The notes beneath the pieces are model-generated. The model ran no database searches and had not been told where the DNA came from. It was given only the letters and a program-made list of their open reading frames with translations. DNA of 64,000 nt from Candidatus Caldilinea saccharophila (GTDB lineage Bacteria; Chloroflexota; Anaerolineae; Caldilineales; Caldilineaceae): contig JADJVW010000002.1 in the NCBI GenBank assembly GCA_016710365.1, positions 372,001 through 436,000 of the forward strand, given 5' to 3'. The position numbers were made by a program, and so were the translations under genes. Below are positions 18,827 through 27,456 of the stretch, piece by piece. Numbering within the stretch: position 1 is the stretch's first letter; every line of letters starts with the position of its first letter.

Positions 18827-19804
18827 TTAGAGGCGCAGCGTCACCCACGCCGGGTCGTGGTCGCTGCCGTCGCCCGAATGGCGTGTGCGGCGGTCGATCC
18901 AGCCGTCCACCAGCTTGGGCGCCAGCGGCGGGCTGAGCCAAACCTGGTCGTAGAGTTCAAACTGCGGCGGCTGGCGCGTGAGCTTGTAGCGATGCGTCCA
19001 CGCAGTATGTGGCGGGTTGTACGCATCCGGCTGTTCGCGCTTGGCAGGCCGCGTCTCCTTGGGCGCGGTCAGGCCATTGACCCAGCCCGCGGCCCGAAAG
19101 GCAGCCAGCGATGCAGCATCGACGCCATCGTTCATGTCACCGGTGACGACATAGCGGCTGTTGGGCCGCGTGCGCGCTTCGACGATCGTCGCCACGGCTT
19201 CCGCTTGGCGCCGCCGCCGGTCAAAGATGCGCGCACGCGCCGCGGCGCCGTCCTGATCCCAGCGCGTGTAGTTGCTCTTGAGGTGGGTGTTGAAGAGGGT
19301 GAAGAGCCGCTCGCGGCGTCGTGGGTCGAGAATGTCGACCTCCAGCAGATCGCGGCTGAAGATGTAATCGTGCGGCTCGTCGGGGTGGACGGCAAAGCGC
19401 CACGAGGTCACGCCGCCGATCGGGTAGCGCGAGAGCAGCCCCACGTCGATCAGCCGCTGGTCGTTGCCTTCGACGAGCACCTGGTAGGGATACATGCCGC
19501 CCAGATCTTCGAGCGCAAACTGGCACAGCACGCCGATGTCCTCCACCTCCTGCACCGCGAGCACATCTACGTTGATGGCGCGGATGCGGTCGGCAATGAT
19601 CTTGCGCTCGGCGGGCGACTTGGGTTCGACCAGCTTGCCCATGTAGCTGCGAAAGACATAGCCGACCGGCTCGACAAAGGTAAAACGCACCTCCGCATCG
19701 ACCTCGATGCCGCCGGCGCGCACGATCTCCACCTCGGCGCTGAAGTTGTAGCGCGAAAACAGGTTGTTGAGGTTAAAGGTTCCTACGGTAATATCCATCG
19801 ACAT
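18827..19804 (-). CDS. Endonuclease/exonuclease/phosphatase (EEP) family protein
   Basis: Metal-dependent phosphodiesterase fold of about 326 residues. Motifs in order are TVGTFNLNNLF (Asn), VLAVQEVEDIG (metal-binding Glu), LFNTHLKSN, YVVTGDMNDGVD (Asp/Asn pair) and the C-terminal GDGSDHDPAWVTL (Asp-His). The start at 19804 follows GGAGAAGCA. The frame remains open for another 500 bases upstream only because of the 21-bp repeat region. Substrate (DNA, nucleotide or lipid) cannot be told. Confidence 0.88.
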   Translation of the reverse strand: MSMDITVGTFNLNNLFSRYNFSAEVEIVRAGGIEVDAEVRFTFVEPVGYVFRSYMGKLVEPKSPAERKIIADRIRAINVDVLAVQEVEDIGVLCQFALEDLGGMYPYQVLVEGNDQRLIDVGLLSRYPIGGVTSWRFAVHPDEPHDYIFSRDLLEVDILDPRRRERLFTLFNTHLKSNYTRWDQDGAAARARIFDRRRRQAEAVATIVEARTRPNSRYVVTGDMNDGVDAASLAAFRAAGWVNGLTAPKETRPAKREQPDAYNPPHTAWTHRYKLTRQPPQFELYDQVWLSPPLAPKLVDGWIDRRTRHSGDGSDHDPAWVTLRL

Positions 19805-19914
19805 TGCTTCTCCTGTGATGAAGCGGGGTGCTCTGTTACGACCATTGTACCGAATGTTGGCGAATGTGTCGCCTTGGTTGAATGCAATATGCATCGCACG
19901 ACGCTGGCGGCGGC

Positions 19915-20270
19915 GGCCAGAAGACTGCGCTGCACGACCGGAAGGTTGTGCTGCACGGCTAGAAGATTGCTTTGCACGACCGGAAGGTTGTGCTGCACGG
20001 CTGGAGGATTGCCCTGCACGACCGGAAGGTTGTGCTGCACGGCTGGAGGATTGCTCTGCACGACCGAAAGGTTGCCCTGCACACCTGGAAGATTGCGCGA
20101 CGCGACTGGAAGGTTGCGCGGTGCGGCCGGGAAACTGCGTTGCACGCCAGAAGATCGCGCGAGCGACTGGAAGGTAAGCGCGACACGACCGGAAGGTTGC
20201 GCTGCACGGCGGGAAGATTGCACTGCATGGCTGAAAGAGTGCGCTGCACGGCGGAAAGATATTCGCAGGT
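19915..20270. repeat. 21-bp degenerate minisatellite, about 16 copies
   Basis: Head-to-tail 21-mers of the type CTGCACGACCGGAAGGTTGTG. Two variants alternate in the first half (GACCGGAAGGTT and GGCTGGAGGATT), so the higher-order period is 42 bp. Units become more divergent after about 20090. Because the unit is seven codons, several frames stay open and would encode heptad repeats (LHDRKVV-LHGWRIA on the plus strand). There is no ribosome site or homologue that I recognise, so translation is not supported. Confidence 0.9.
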
Positions 20271-20774
20271 CGGGCTAGCGGGCTGCCAACCAGGAGCTTT
20301 GGTTTGGTTTGGTTTATTGGAAAGGACACAGACAAACACAGATAGCCTCAGATAGACGCAGATGCTTTGCGGCTTTGCTCTTATCTGCACTTATCTACGT
20401 GCTCTTGCTGTCGCTTCACCAAAGTTTTACGCTTGACAGTTCATAAGCAGCGTCCCCGCCACGCCGCAGGAATTGTGTGCAGTGCAAATGGGCATGCGGT
20501 GTGCCGGGGGCAGCGTCTGTGGCGGCGCCAGCTACGCAAGATAGGTCATTTGTCGCCAAATCGAGCGTGCATTTTCCGTCAACTGATCGACGCCTCCCTG
20601 GACACGCCCGCTCTATTATTATCGTAAACATAGTGACAAGGTGTTGAAGGTCTGTCGACAACGCGTGCGGGCACAGGACGGCTTCCCTTCCATCGTTGAT
20701 TGACCTCCCTTCACCCCGAAAGCACTGTGGATTTTCTGCCCTTGAGACTCTATAGAAGCAAAGGAATTTGCACA
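20271..20774. other. Intergenic region, nothing recognised
   Basis: Between the minisatellite and the next gene I see no supported CDS. A run of TGGTTTGGTTTGGTTTATTGG at about 20300 is low complexity. Confidence 0.4.
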
Positions 20775-21584
20775 GTGAAGACAACCAGTACAACTCCAGT
20801 CAAACATTCGACCAATGGCGCGGCCCCCAAGGTGAAAACGGTGGCAACCGCAGAGCCGGGAACAGAGCTGCGGCTTGCGCTGGCGGCGCAGACGCTGCCA
20901 GCGCCGGAGAGACCGCCTGGGGCGCCGCCGCCCGTAAAGCAACAGCAGCGCGTGGACTACTACAGAATGGTGGCGACGGTGCGCCGGCAGCTCGATTCGG
21001 TGCGGGCGCTGGAGCCGGCGATGGCCACCTTGCTGGCCGAGCGCGGCGTGACCCCGGCGTATCTGACCGGCCTAGAGGCGCAGCTTGAGGTGGCAAGGCT
21101 GGCCCTCGATGTACGTCAAGGGGCGATGAAGGCGGAGCAGGATGCCATCGACGCAATGGAGCGCGGTCGTGTTACGGTGCAGGATGCGTTGGGCACGCTG
21201 CGCTTGGTGGCGCGCACGGTGGTGGCAGAGGGCGCTGACGGCGACCTGACGCAGTTGCACTTGAATGACCCGCTGCCGCGCAGCACGGATCTCCTGATTG
21301 TGCAGGCGCGGGCGGCGTTCGAGGGAGCGCAGGCGGAGCCTTATGCCTCGCTGCTGGCGACCGCGGCCTACTCGCCTGCGGCGGTGGAGACGGCGCTGAA
21401 TGCGCTCACGGTGCTGGAGCAGTTGATCCTGGCGCGCGGGCTGACGCATCGGGCGGCCATGCAGGCGACGGAAGCGCGCAACCGCGCGGTGCGCGACCTG
21501 CGCCGGGCCGTGCGCCCGCTGCGCGCGCAGATGCGGGCCGTGCTGCGCCGCCATCCGGAGTTCGTAGCGCCATACGGATTCTAG
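20775..21584 (+). CDS. Hypothetical helical protein
   Basis: A GTG start at 20775 with AAAGGA upstream gives about 269 residues. The first 50 residues are Thr/Ala/Pro-rich and disordered (ending PERPPGAPPPVKQQQ). The rest is almost wholly alpha-helical and Ala/Leu/Arg-rich, with a long central hairpin-like region and a basic C-terminus (RDLRRAVRPLRAQMRAVLRR). There is no signal peptide and no known motif. Codon use matches its neighbours, so it looks like a real gene. Function unknown. Confidence 0.6.
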   Translation: MKTTSTTPVKHSTNGAAPKVKTVATAEPGTELRLALAAQTLPAPERPPGAPPPVKQQQRVDYYRMVATVRRQLDSVRALEPAMATLLAERGVTPAYLTGLEAQLEVARLALDVRQGAMKAEQDAIDAMERGRVTVQDALGTLRLVARTVVAEGADGDLTQLHLNDPLPRSTDLLIVQARAAFEGAQAEPYASLLATAAYSPAAVETALNALTVLEQLILARGLTHRAAMQATEARNRAVRDLRRAVRPLRAQMRAVLRRHPEFVAPYGF

Positions 21585-21887
21585 TGCGGCAGCAGGCAAC
21601 CCGCCCCGTAAGCGCAGCATTCCGGGAAGGGGCGCCGGGCGGGGGACATTGTGCGCCCGGCGCTTATCGACAACTAAATAAACAGGCAACAGGGGTCATT
21701 GCAGAGGCGGTGGCCCCTGTTGGTTGGGGGTGACTACCGGCGTTGGCTCAGGGCCGAGTTGGGGCTGTGCAGGGCGAACAACGATCGCAGTTCGCTGCTG
21801 GCCGCACGACTTGCCGGCCATTTGCCCACAGGCGAAAGTCAGCAGTATAGTTTCTTGCGGCAGGTGCAATAGCTGAGAAAAACGTTA

Positions 21888-22009
21888 GGCTCAACCGGAA
21901 TTCATGTGGTCGGGTCTTACGCGCCGGGGACGGGCTTGCAGTGTTTCGGTCGAGCAGACAGCGATCAGCCCGTCCCCGGCACGTAACCACACGAGATCCG
22001 GTTGACCCA
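21888..22009. mobile_element. 122-bp MITE-like palindromic element, copy 1
   Basis: Terminal inverted repeats GGCTCAACCGG / CCGGTTGACCCA enclose an inner palindrome (CGCCGGGGACGGGCT / AGCCCGTCCCCGGCACGTAA) and a loop of about 30 bases. The 7-bp direct repeat AACGTTA flanks it on both sides (21881-21887 and 22010-22016), consistent with a target-site duplication. Compared with the copy at 40371, the inner core is inverted relative to the outer arms. It lies about 160 bases before hsdM. Confidence 0.85.
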
Positions 22010-22172
22010 AACGTTAATCTAGCGAAGAATTTACCCGCCATTCGACGAGCATACCTTTGAGCGTGCACATCTTCGCTGGTGGGAATGTTCATCTGCGCTT
22101 CATTTGAAGACCTGACCTGCGAACCAAGCCAGATGAATTGCCCAATAACAGACAAGGTGATTTGACCCTTTT

Positions 22173-23681
22173 ATGCAGCAGTCGCTACTCATCCCATCCT
22201 TGCTTACCCTGGACGAACTGGAATCCCATCTTTGGGAAGCCGCCAATATTCTGCGCGGCAGCCCGGTGGACCGCACCGACTGGAAAAGCTATCTGTTGCC
22301 CCTGCTCTTCTTTAAACGCATCTGTGATGTGTGGGACGAGGAGTATGCCGCGGCGGTGGCGACCTACGGCGAGGATTTTGCCGACGAGCACCGCTTCCAG
22401 ATACCGGAAGGCTGTCACTGGCAGAGCGTGCGCGAGACGCCGGCCAACGTGGGCATGGCCTTGCAGAATGCTATGCGCGGCATCGAAGTTGCCAACCAGA
22501 AGCATCTCTACGGCGTCTTTGGCGATGCGCAGTGGACCAACAAGGAACGGCTGCCCGACCCGCTGCTCAAGGATCTGGTCGAGCACTTCTCGACGCTCGA
22601 CCTGGGCAACCAGCGCATCACGACCGACGTGATCGGCGACGCCTACGAATACTTGATCAAGAAGTTCGCCGACGCCACCAACAAGAAGGCGGGCGAATTC
22701 TACACGCCGCGCAGCGTGGTGCGGCTGATGGCGGCGATCCTTGACCCGCAGGAGGGCGAGAGCGTCTATGATCCCACGTGCGGCACGGCGGGGATGTTGC
22801 TGGCGGTGATCGCCCACGTGCAGGCGCAAGGCGGCGACCCACGCACGCTGCTGGGCAAACTCTACGGGCAGGAGAAGAACGTCACCACCGCATCCGTTGC
22901 GCGTATGAACCTGTTGCTGCACGGCATCGACGACTTTGCCATCGTGCAGGGCGACACGTTGCGCCAGCCCGCCTTTTACGACCCGGCCACGAACGGGCTA
23001 GCGACCTATGACTGCGTGTTGGCCAATCCGCCCTTCTCGCTGGAGCAGTGGGGGCGTGAGTTGTGGGAGAACGATCCTTGGGGGCGCGCCTTTGCCGGGC
23101 TGCCCACGGACAACAGCGGCGACTATGCCTTTGTACAACACATGGTGAAGTCGATGGCGCCGGCGACCGGACGCATGGCGGTGGTGCTGCCGCAGGGCGC
23201 GCTTTTCCGTGGTGGCGTGGAGGGGCAGATTCGGCGCACGCTGCTCGAACTGGACCTGATTGAGGCGGTGATCGGTCTTGCCCCCAACCTTTTCTACGGC
23301 ACGGGGCTGGCGGCCTGCATCCTGGTGCTGCGCCAGCGCAAAGCGCCAGCGCACGCCGGCAAGGTGCTGATCGTCGATGCCGCGTCACTCTTTCGCAAGG
23401 GACGGGCGCAGAATTTCCTCGACCCCGAACACGGTGAGACGATCCTGGGCTGGGTGCGGGCGTTTGAGGATGTGGAAGACCGGGCGCGCGTCGTGACGCT
23501 CAAGGAGATCGAAGCGGAGGAGTGGACGCTCAACATCTCGCGCTACGTGCTGCCGCCGATCGGGGCGGATATCCCGCCGTTGGAGGATGCCGTGCGCGAC
23601 TTCAAGGTGGCGCTGGAGCGGGTGCGGGAGGCGGAGGACGAGTTGCGGCGTGTGATGGGTGAGGGTGGCTGGGTGCAGTAG
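22173..23681 (+). CDS. hsdM: Type I restriction-modification methyltransferase subunit HsdM (first copy)
   Basis: N6-adenine methyltransferase subunit acting with HsdS. The N-terminal helical HsdM_N domain (LDELESHLWEAANILRGS, LLPLLFFKRICDVWDEEY) is followed by the SAM-binding motif I YDPTCGTAGMLL at about residue 205 and catalytic motif IV LANPPFSLEQW (NPPF) near residue 287. At 502 residues it is complete. Intact and in one frame, it is the likely functional modification gene of this locus. The weak ribosome site AAGGTGA lies about 12 bases upstream. Confidence 0.95.
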   Translation: MQQSLLIPSLLTLDELESHLWEAANILRGSPVDRTDWKSYLLPLLFFKRICDVWDEEYAAAVATYGEDFADEHRFQIPEGCHWQSVRETPANVGMALQNAMRGIEVANQKHLYGVFGDAQWTNKERLPDPLLKDLVEHFSTLDLGNQRITTDVIGDAYEYLIKKFADATNKKAGEFYTPRSVVRLMAAILDPQEGESVYDPTCGTAGMLLAVIAHVQAQGGDPRTLLGKLYGQEKNVTTASVARMNLLLHGIDDFAIVQGDTLRQPAFYDPATNGLATYDCVLANPPFSLEQWGRELWENDPWGRAFAGLPTDNSGDYAFVQHMVKSMAPATGRMAVVLPQGALFRGGVEGQIRRTLLELDLIEAVIGLAPNLFYGTGLAACILVLRQRKAPAHAGKVLIVDAASLFRKGRAQNFLDPEHGETILGWVRAFEDVEDRARVVTLKEIEAEEWTLNISRYVLPPIGADIPPLEDAVRDFKVALERVREAEDELRRVMGEGGWVQ

Positions 23682-23688
23682 GCGCTTA

Positions 23689-23703
23689 CGTCCCCGGCAC
23701 GCC
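23689..23703. repeat. Half palindrome at the 5' edge of the second hsdM
   Basis: Only the left arm ACGTCCCCGGCACGCCG-type sequence of the REP-like palindrome is present. It sits where the first codons of the second hsdM should be, between the stop of the first hsdM and the start of HsdM homology. Confidence 0.7.
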
Positions 23704-23711
23704 GCGCGCGA

Positions 23712-25196
23712 TTGCAAGAACTCGAATCCTATCTATGGGGCGCCGCCACCATCCTGCGCGGGTTGGTCGAAGCCGGCGACTACAAGCAATATGTCTTTCC
23801 CCTGCTCTTCTACAAGCGCCTCTCCGATGTGTGGGACGAGGAGTATGGCGCGGCGCTGGCGGAGACCGGCGACGACGACTATGCGCGGGATACGGCCAAC
23901 GACCGTTTTGTGATCCCGGAAAGGGCGCACTGGAACGACGTGCGGACGGTGTAGCGGCATGTGGGGCAGGCGATCCGCGACGCCATGCGCGCCATCGAAG
24001 CGGCCAACCCGGACCGGCTCGACGGCATCTTTGGCGACGCACCTTGGACGAACAAGTCCCGCCTGCCCGACGCTACGCTCAAGAACCTGCTGGAGCACTT
24101 CTCGAAGCATACACTCTCGCTGGCACAGGTGCCGGAAGATGAGTTGGGCGTTGCCTACGAGTTTCTGATCAAGAAGTTTGCCGACGACAGCGGCCACACG
24201 GCGCAGGAGTTCTACACCAACCGCACCGTCGTGCATTTGATGGTGCAGATGCTCGACCCGCAGCCGGGCGAGAGCGTCTATGACCCTACCTGCGGCACGG
24301 GCGGCATGTTGATCTCCACGCTCGACCAAGTGAAGCGCATTGGCGGCGAGCACCGCACGCTGCGTCTCTACGGCCAGGAGCGCAACCACATGACCGCCTC
24401 GATTGCACGCATGAACCTCGCGCTGCATGGCATCGAGGATTTCGCGGTTGCGCGCGGGGACACGCTGGAACGGCCCGCCTTCACCGACCGCGACCGGCTG
24501 CGCACCTTTGACATTGTGCTGGCCAACCCGCCCTATTCGATCAAGCAGTGGAACCGGGCAGCGTGGGAGAGCGATGCGTGGGGGCGCAACTTCCTGGGCA
24601 CGCCGCCGCAGGGCCGGGCCGACTACGCCTTCTTCCAGCACATCTTGGCGAGCATGGATGGCGAGCGTGGACGCTGTGCCATTCTCTTCCCGCACGGCGT
24701 GCTCTTTCGCAAAGAGGAGGCCGCCATGCGCCAGAAGCTGGTGGCCGCCGATCTGGTCGAGTGCGTGTTGGGGCTGGGAGCCAATCTCTTCTACAACTCG
24801 CCGATGGAGGCGTGCGTGGTCGTCTGCCGCAGCCGCAAGCCGGCCGCGCGCCAGGGACGCATTCTTTTTATCGATGCGGTGAACGAAGTGGCGCGCGAAC
24901 GGGCGCAGAGCTTGCTCAAGCCGGCGCACCAGCAGCGCATCCTCGACGCGTATCGTGCTTTTGCCGACGCCCCTGGCTTTGCGCGCGTGGCGACGCTGGC
25001 GCAGATTGCCGGCCAGCAGTTCAGTCTGTCGATCCCGCTCTACGTCAAGCGCACGCGTAACGGCAATGGGCAGCATGCAAGCGAAGCCGCCAGCCTGCCC
25101 GAACTTTGGGCGGCGTGGGAGGAAAGCGGGCGGGCGTTCCGGCAGGAGATGGATGAGTTGGTGGTGATGCTGGATGGATTGGTGGATGAGGGGTAG
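23712..25196 (+). pseudogene. hsdM: Second hsdM, truncated at 5' end and interrupted by an in-frame TAG
   Basis: Homologous along its length to the first HsdM (SYLWGAATILRG, FPLLFYKRLSDVWDEEY, YDPTCGTGGMLI, LANPPYSIKQW with NPPY) but clearly diverged, so it is a paralogue rather than a recent copy. The normal N-terminal ten residues are missing and replaced by a REP half-site; a TTG at 23712 is the only early start. A TAG at 23952-23954 interrupts the frame in the middle of otherwise continuous homology (NDVRTV-stop-RHVGQAIRDAMRAIEAAN). Both catalytic motifs lie after the stop. It may be dead, or the TAG could be a single-base error. Confidence 0.85.
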
Positions 25197-25212
25197 GAAA
25201 GTTGGGAGATTT

Positions 25213-25278
25213 ACGTCCCCGGCACGCACCAGGAGATCGCTGGTTGATGAAGTTGGTGCGGGTGCGTGCCGGGGACGT
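25213..25278. repeat. REP-like palindrome between hsdM2 and hsdS
   Basis: A 66-bp element with arms ACGTCCCCGGCACGCACC / GGTGCGTGCCGGGGACGT and an asymmetric loop related to that of the array units. It ends about 20 bases before the hsdS start. Confidence 0.9.
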
Positions 25279-25298
25279 ACTGCGCGAAGGGATGATGC

Positions 25299-26503
25299 AT
25301 GGCAGAATATAAATTAAAACCAAGTTGGCATTGGGTGAGTTTTGGCGATGTCGTCAAGCTGAACGCCGACCGTTGCGCCAACCCTGCCGCGGTCGGCATC
25401 GAACGCTACGTCGGGCTGGAGCACATCGAGCCGGAAGACTTGCGCATCCGCCGCTGGGGATTGGTGGAAGACGGAACAACTTTCACCAACCGTTTCCGGC
25501 CCGGCCAAGTGCTCTTTGGCAAGCGACGTGCCTATCAGCGCAAGGTCGCAGTAGCGGACTTCGAGGGTGTCTGCTCCAGCGACATCTATGTCTTCGAGCC
25601 GAAAGATGATCGTCTATTGCCGGAACTGCTGCCGTTTCTCTGCCAGACCGAGGCATTCTATGCACATGCGGTCGGCACCTCGGCGGGCTCGCTGTCGCCA
25701 CGCACCAACTGGACGCAATTGGCGAACTACGAATTCGCCCTGCCACCGCTGGAGGAGCAGCGGCGGATTGCCGATTACTTGTCGAGCCTGAGCCAGCTAA
25801 AAGACTCGTACGAGACGGCGCATGCAAGTTCGACACAGCTTATTGCGTCGTTGATGACTTCTCTGTTGGATTCTCCTACGGACATGACAAGAGTACGTTC
25901 TATCGCAATTTCTGAGTTGGGATGAACAACCAAGCCGTCCTGAAAACAGGACCCTTTGGTTCAAAGCTCAAAACAGACTATTTCAAGTCGGTAGGAGTGC
26001 CGGTAATCCCCATAGCTGCATTACAGGAAGATGGACTGAACCATAACGAATTCTTCTATCTCGATCCAGCACACGTATCTGATTTTGCCGAATATGAGAC
26101 GGTCGCTGGTGATATTGTCTTCTCTAGAGTCGCCGATGTTGGGCGATGCCACCTCATAAACGATGCAGATACTGGCTTTATTATCTCGTCAAATCTCATC
26201 AGAATTCGCATTGACCAGAAGTTGGCTACACCAACGTATATCTGGCTCTTACTGAAATATTCCGTTGATATTCGTCGTCAGATTGCTGCCCTAACAACAC
26301 AAGCCGCTGGTCGCCTACTGATTAACACCAACACTCTGGAGAGACTTGTATTTATGATTCCCGAACAAAGTTACCAGAGTTACGTGATTGCCCGATACAG
26401 TGCATTACGCGGCTCTAAGGACTGGATAGGTACAAGGCTGAAATCAGCTACTGGAATGCTCAGCACTAGTCGCGAACTATTGCTTACAGCAGAGAGAGCA
26501 TGA
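25299..26503 (+). CDS. hsdS: Type I restriction-modification specificity subunit HsdS, split by a frameshift
   Basis: Target-recognition subunit. The first half (25299-25925) holds one target recognition domain and the conserved central PPLEEQRRIADYLSSLSQLKD element. The second half (25922-26503) starts like a second recognition domain (LKTGPFGSKLKTDYFKSVGVPVIP) and ends in a helical segment. The two reading frames overlap as ATGA at a GGG run (25919-25921); one extra G would fuse them into a normal HsdS of about 400 residues. Either this is a homopolymer error or two half-subunits are made. A GAAGGG ribosome site precedes the ATG. The 3' end overlaps the next hsdR-like start by ATGA. Confidence 0.88.
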
Positions 26504-26709
26504 TGTTTACTGAATCCAACACTGTCGAAGCGCTGGTCCGCGACCTTCTGTGTGGATCACAACCGACCGGCCCTAAGGCATTATCGGAATTGCCGGTTCC
26601 CTACATCCCAGCCGGCCTCGCTCACCGCGGCGCGGGCTGGCATTACGTGCCGGCTGCGGCCCTGCCCCGCCAGCCGCAGGATGTCTTTGTCGAAGTGTTT
26701 GATCGCCGC
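26503..26709 (+). pseudogene. Truncated 5' fragment of an hsdR gene
   Basis: About 68 codons closely resembling the N-terminus of the full HsdR at 28374 (FTESNTVEALVRDLLCG versus FNESNTVESMIRDLLCG; both continue GLAHRGAGWHYVPAAALPRQ). The nucleotide match is imperfect, so it represents a paralogous hsdR. Homology stops abruptly at a REP-like palindrome (26713). Its ATG overlaps the hsdS stop, so it keeps the normal operon junction while the rest of the gene is gone. Confidence 0.9.
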
Positions 26710-26712
26710 GTT

Positions 26713-26780
26713 ACGTCCCCGGCACGGGTCGTGACTAATCGGGTAGTACGAGGTTGGCGGCGGGCCCGTGCCGGGGACGT
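26713..26780. repeat. REP-like palindrome left of the RAYT gene
   Basis: Arms ACGTCCCCGGCACGGG / CCCGTGCCGGGGACGT with a loop different from the array units. It forms the junction between the hsdR fragment and the transposase gene, 44 bases upstream of the latter. Confidence 0.88.
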
Positions 26781-26824
26781 GCTGGCCAGGATTCGCCACA
26801 GCCGTGTGAGAAGGAGCAGGGCAT

Positions 26825-27418
26825 ATGCCACGCCGGACTGTTACGTTTGAGCCAGGCGGCTACTATCATCTCTACAACCGCGGTGCGGGGCGGCGTTCGA
26901 TCTTTCTCAACCAGGAGAATTACCGGTTTGCGCTGGAACTGCTCAATCGGTACCTGGCGCCGCTGCACCTGACGATGATCGCCTATTGCCTGCTGCCCAA
27001 TCACTATCACTGGCTGGTGCGGCAGGATGGCGAGGCCAAGGCGGGCTTGCTGGCGCAGCGTGTGTTCAATGCGTACAGCAAGGCGTTCAACAACAGCAAT
27101 GACCGCTCCGGCACGCTTTTTGAGGATCGCTATGCGGCGATTGCCGTCACGTCCGACGAGTATCTGCGCCATTTGTGCCGCTACATTCACGCCAACCCGG
27201 TGCGGCACGGCATTGCGACGACGGTGGAACTGTGGCCGTACTCGAATTACCTGGAGTGGCTCGAGCAGCGGCCGGGCAAGTTGGTCGACCGGGCGTTTGT
27301 CCAGGCGCATTTCCCGGCGCCGGGGCAGTATCAGGCGTTTGTGGCGTCGTATGTGAGCGGGCAGGTGAAGTTGCCGGACGGGCTGGCGGCGTACTTGGAA
27401 GAATTGGAGAACGAGTGA
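26825..27418 (+). CDS. REP-associated tyrosine transposase (RAYT, Y1/HUH family)
   Basis: Single-strand DNA transposase of the IS200-related Y1 family. Family hallmarks are the N-terminal EPGGYYHLYNRG, the HUH metal motif in LLPNHYHWLVRQ (HYH), and a downstream helix NAYSKAFNNSNDRSGTLFEDRY carrying the candidate nucleophile Tyr. RYIHANPVRHGI and WPYSNYLEWL complete the RAYT pattern. At 197 residues it has normal length, and AGAAGGAG precedes the ATG. A palindrome on the left and nine on the right give the arrangement known as a REPtron. The last dozen codons (DGLAAYLEELENE) recur at the start of the array. Confidence 0.95.
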   Translation: MPRRTVTFEPGGYYHLYNRGAGRRSIFLNQENYRFALELLNRYLAPLHLTMIAYCLLPNHYHWLVRQDGEAKAGLLAQRVFNAYSKAFNNSNDRSGTLFEDRYAAIAVTSDEYLRHLCRYIHANPVRHGIATTVELWPYSNYLEWLEQRPGKLVDRAFVQAHFPAPGQYQAFVASYVSGQVKLPDGLAAYLEELENE

Positions 27419-27456
27419 AAGTGCGTTTCGATCTTTGGCACGCGTGGCTGGTGGGT
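27419..27456. other. Junction between RAYT stop codon and the array
   Basis: This stretch, including TTTGGCACGCGTGGCTGGTG, is the ancestor-like version of the spacer found between array units. Confidence 0.6.

Noticed and set aside
19830..20335. N-terminal extension of the EEP nuclease through the minisatellite
   Set aside because: A good ribosome site and the family start place the gene start at 19804; the extension is only repeat-encoded.
22785..22815. Loss of SAM binding in HsdM1 because motif I reads CGTAGM instead of GTGG
   Set aside because: The well-known EcoKI HsdM also has a GTAG form, so the site is probably normal.
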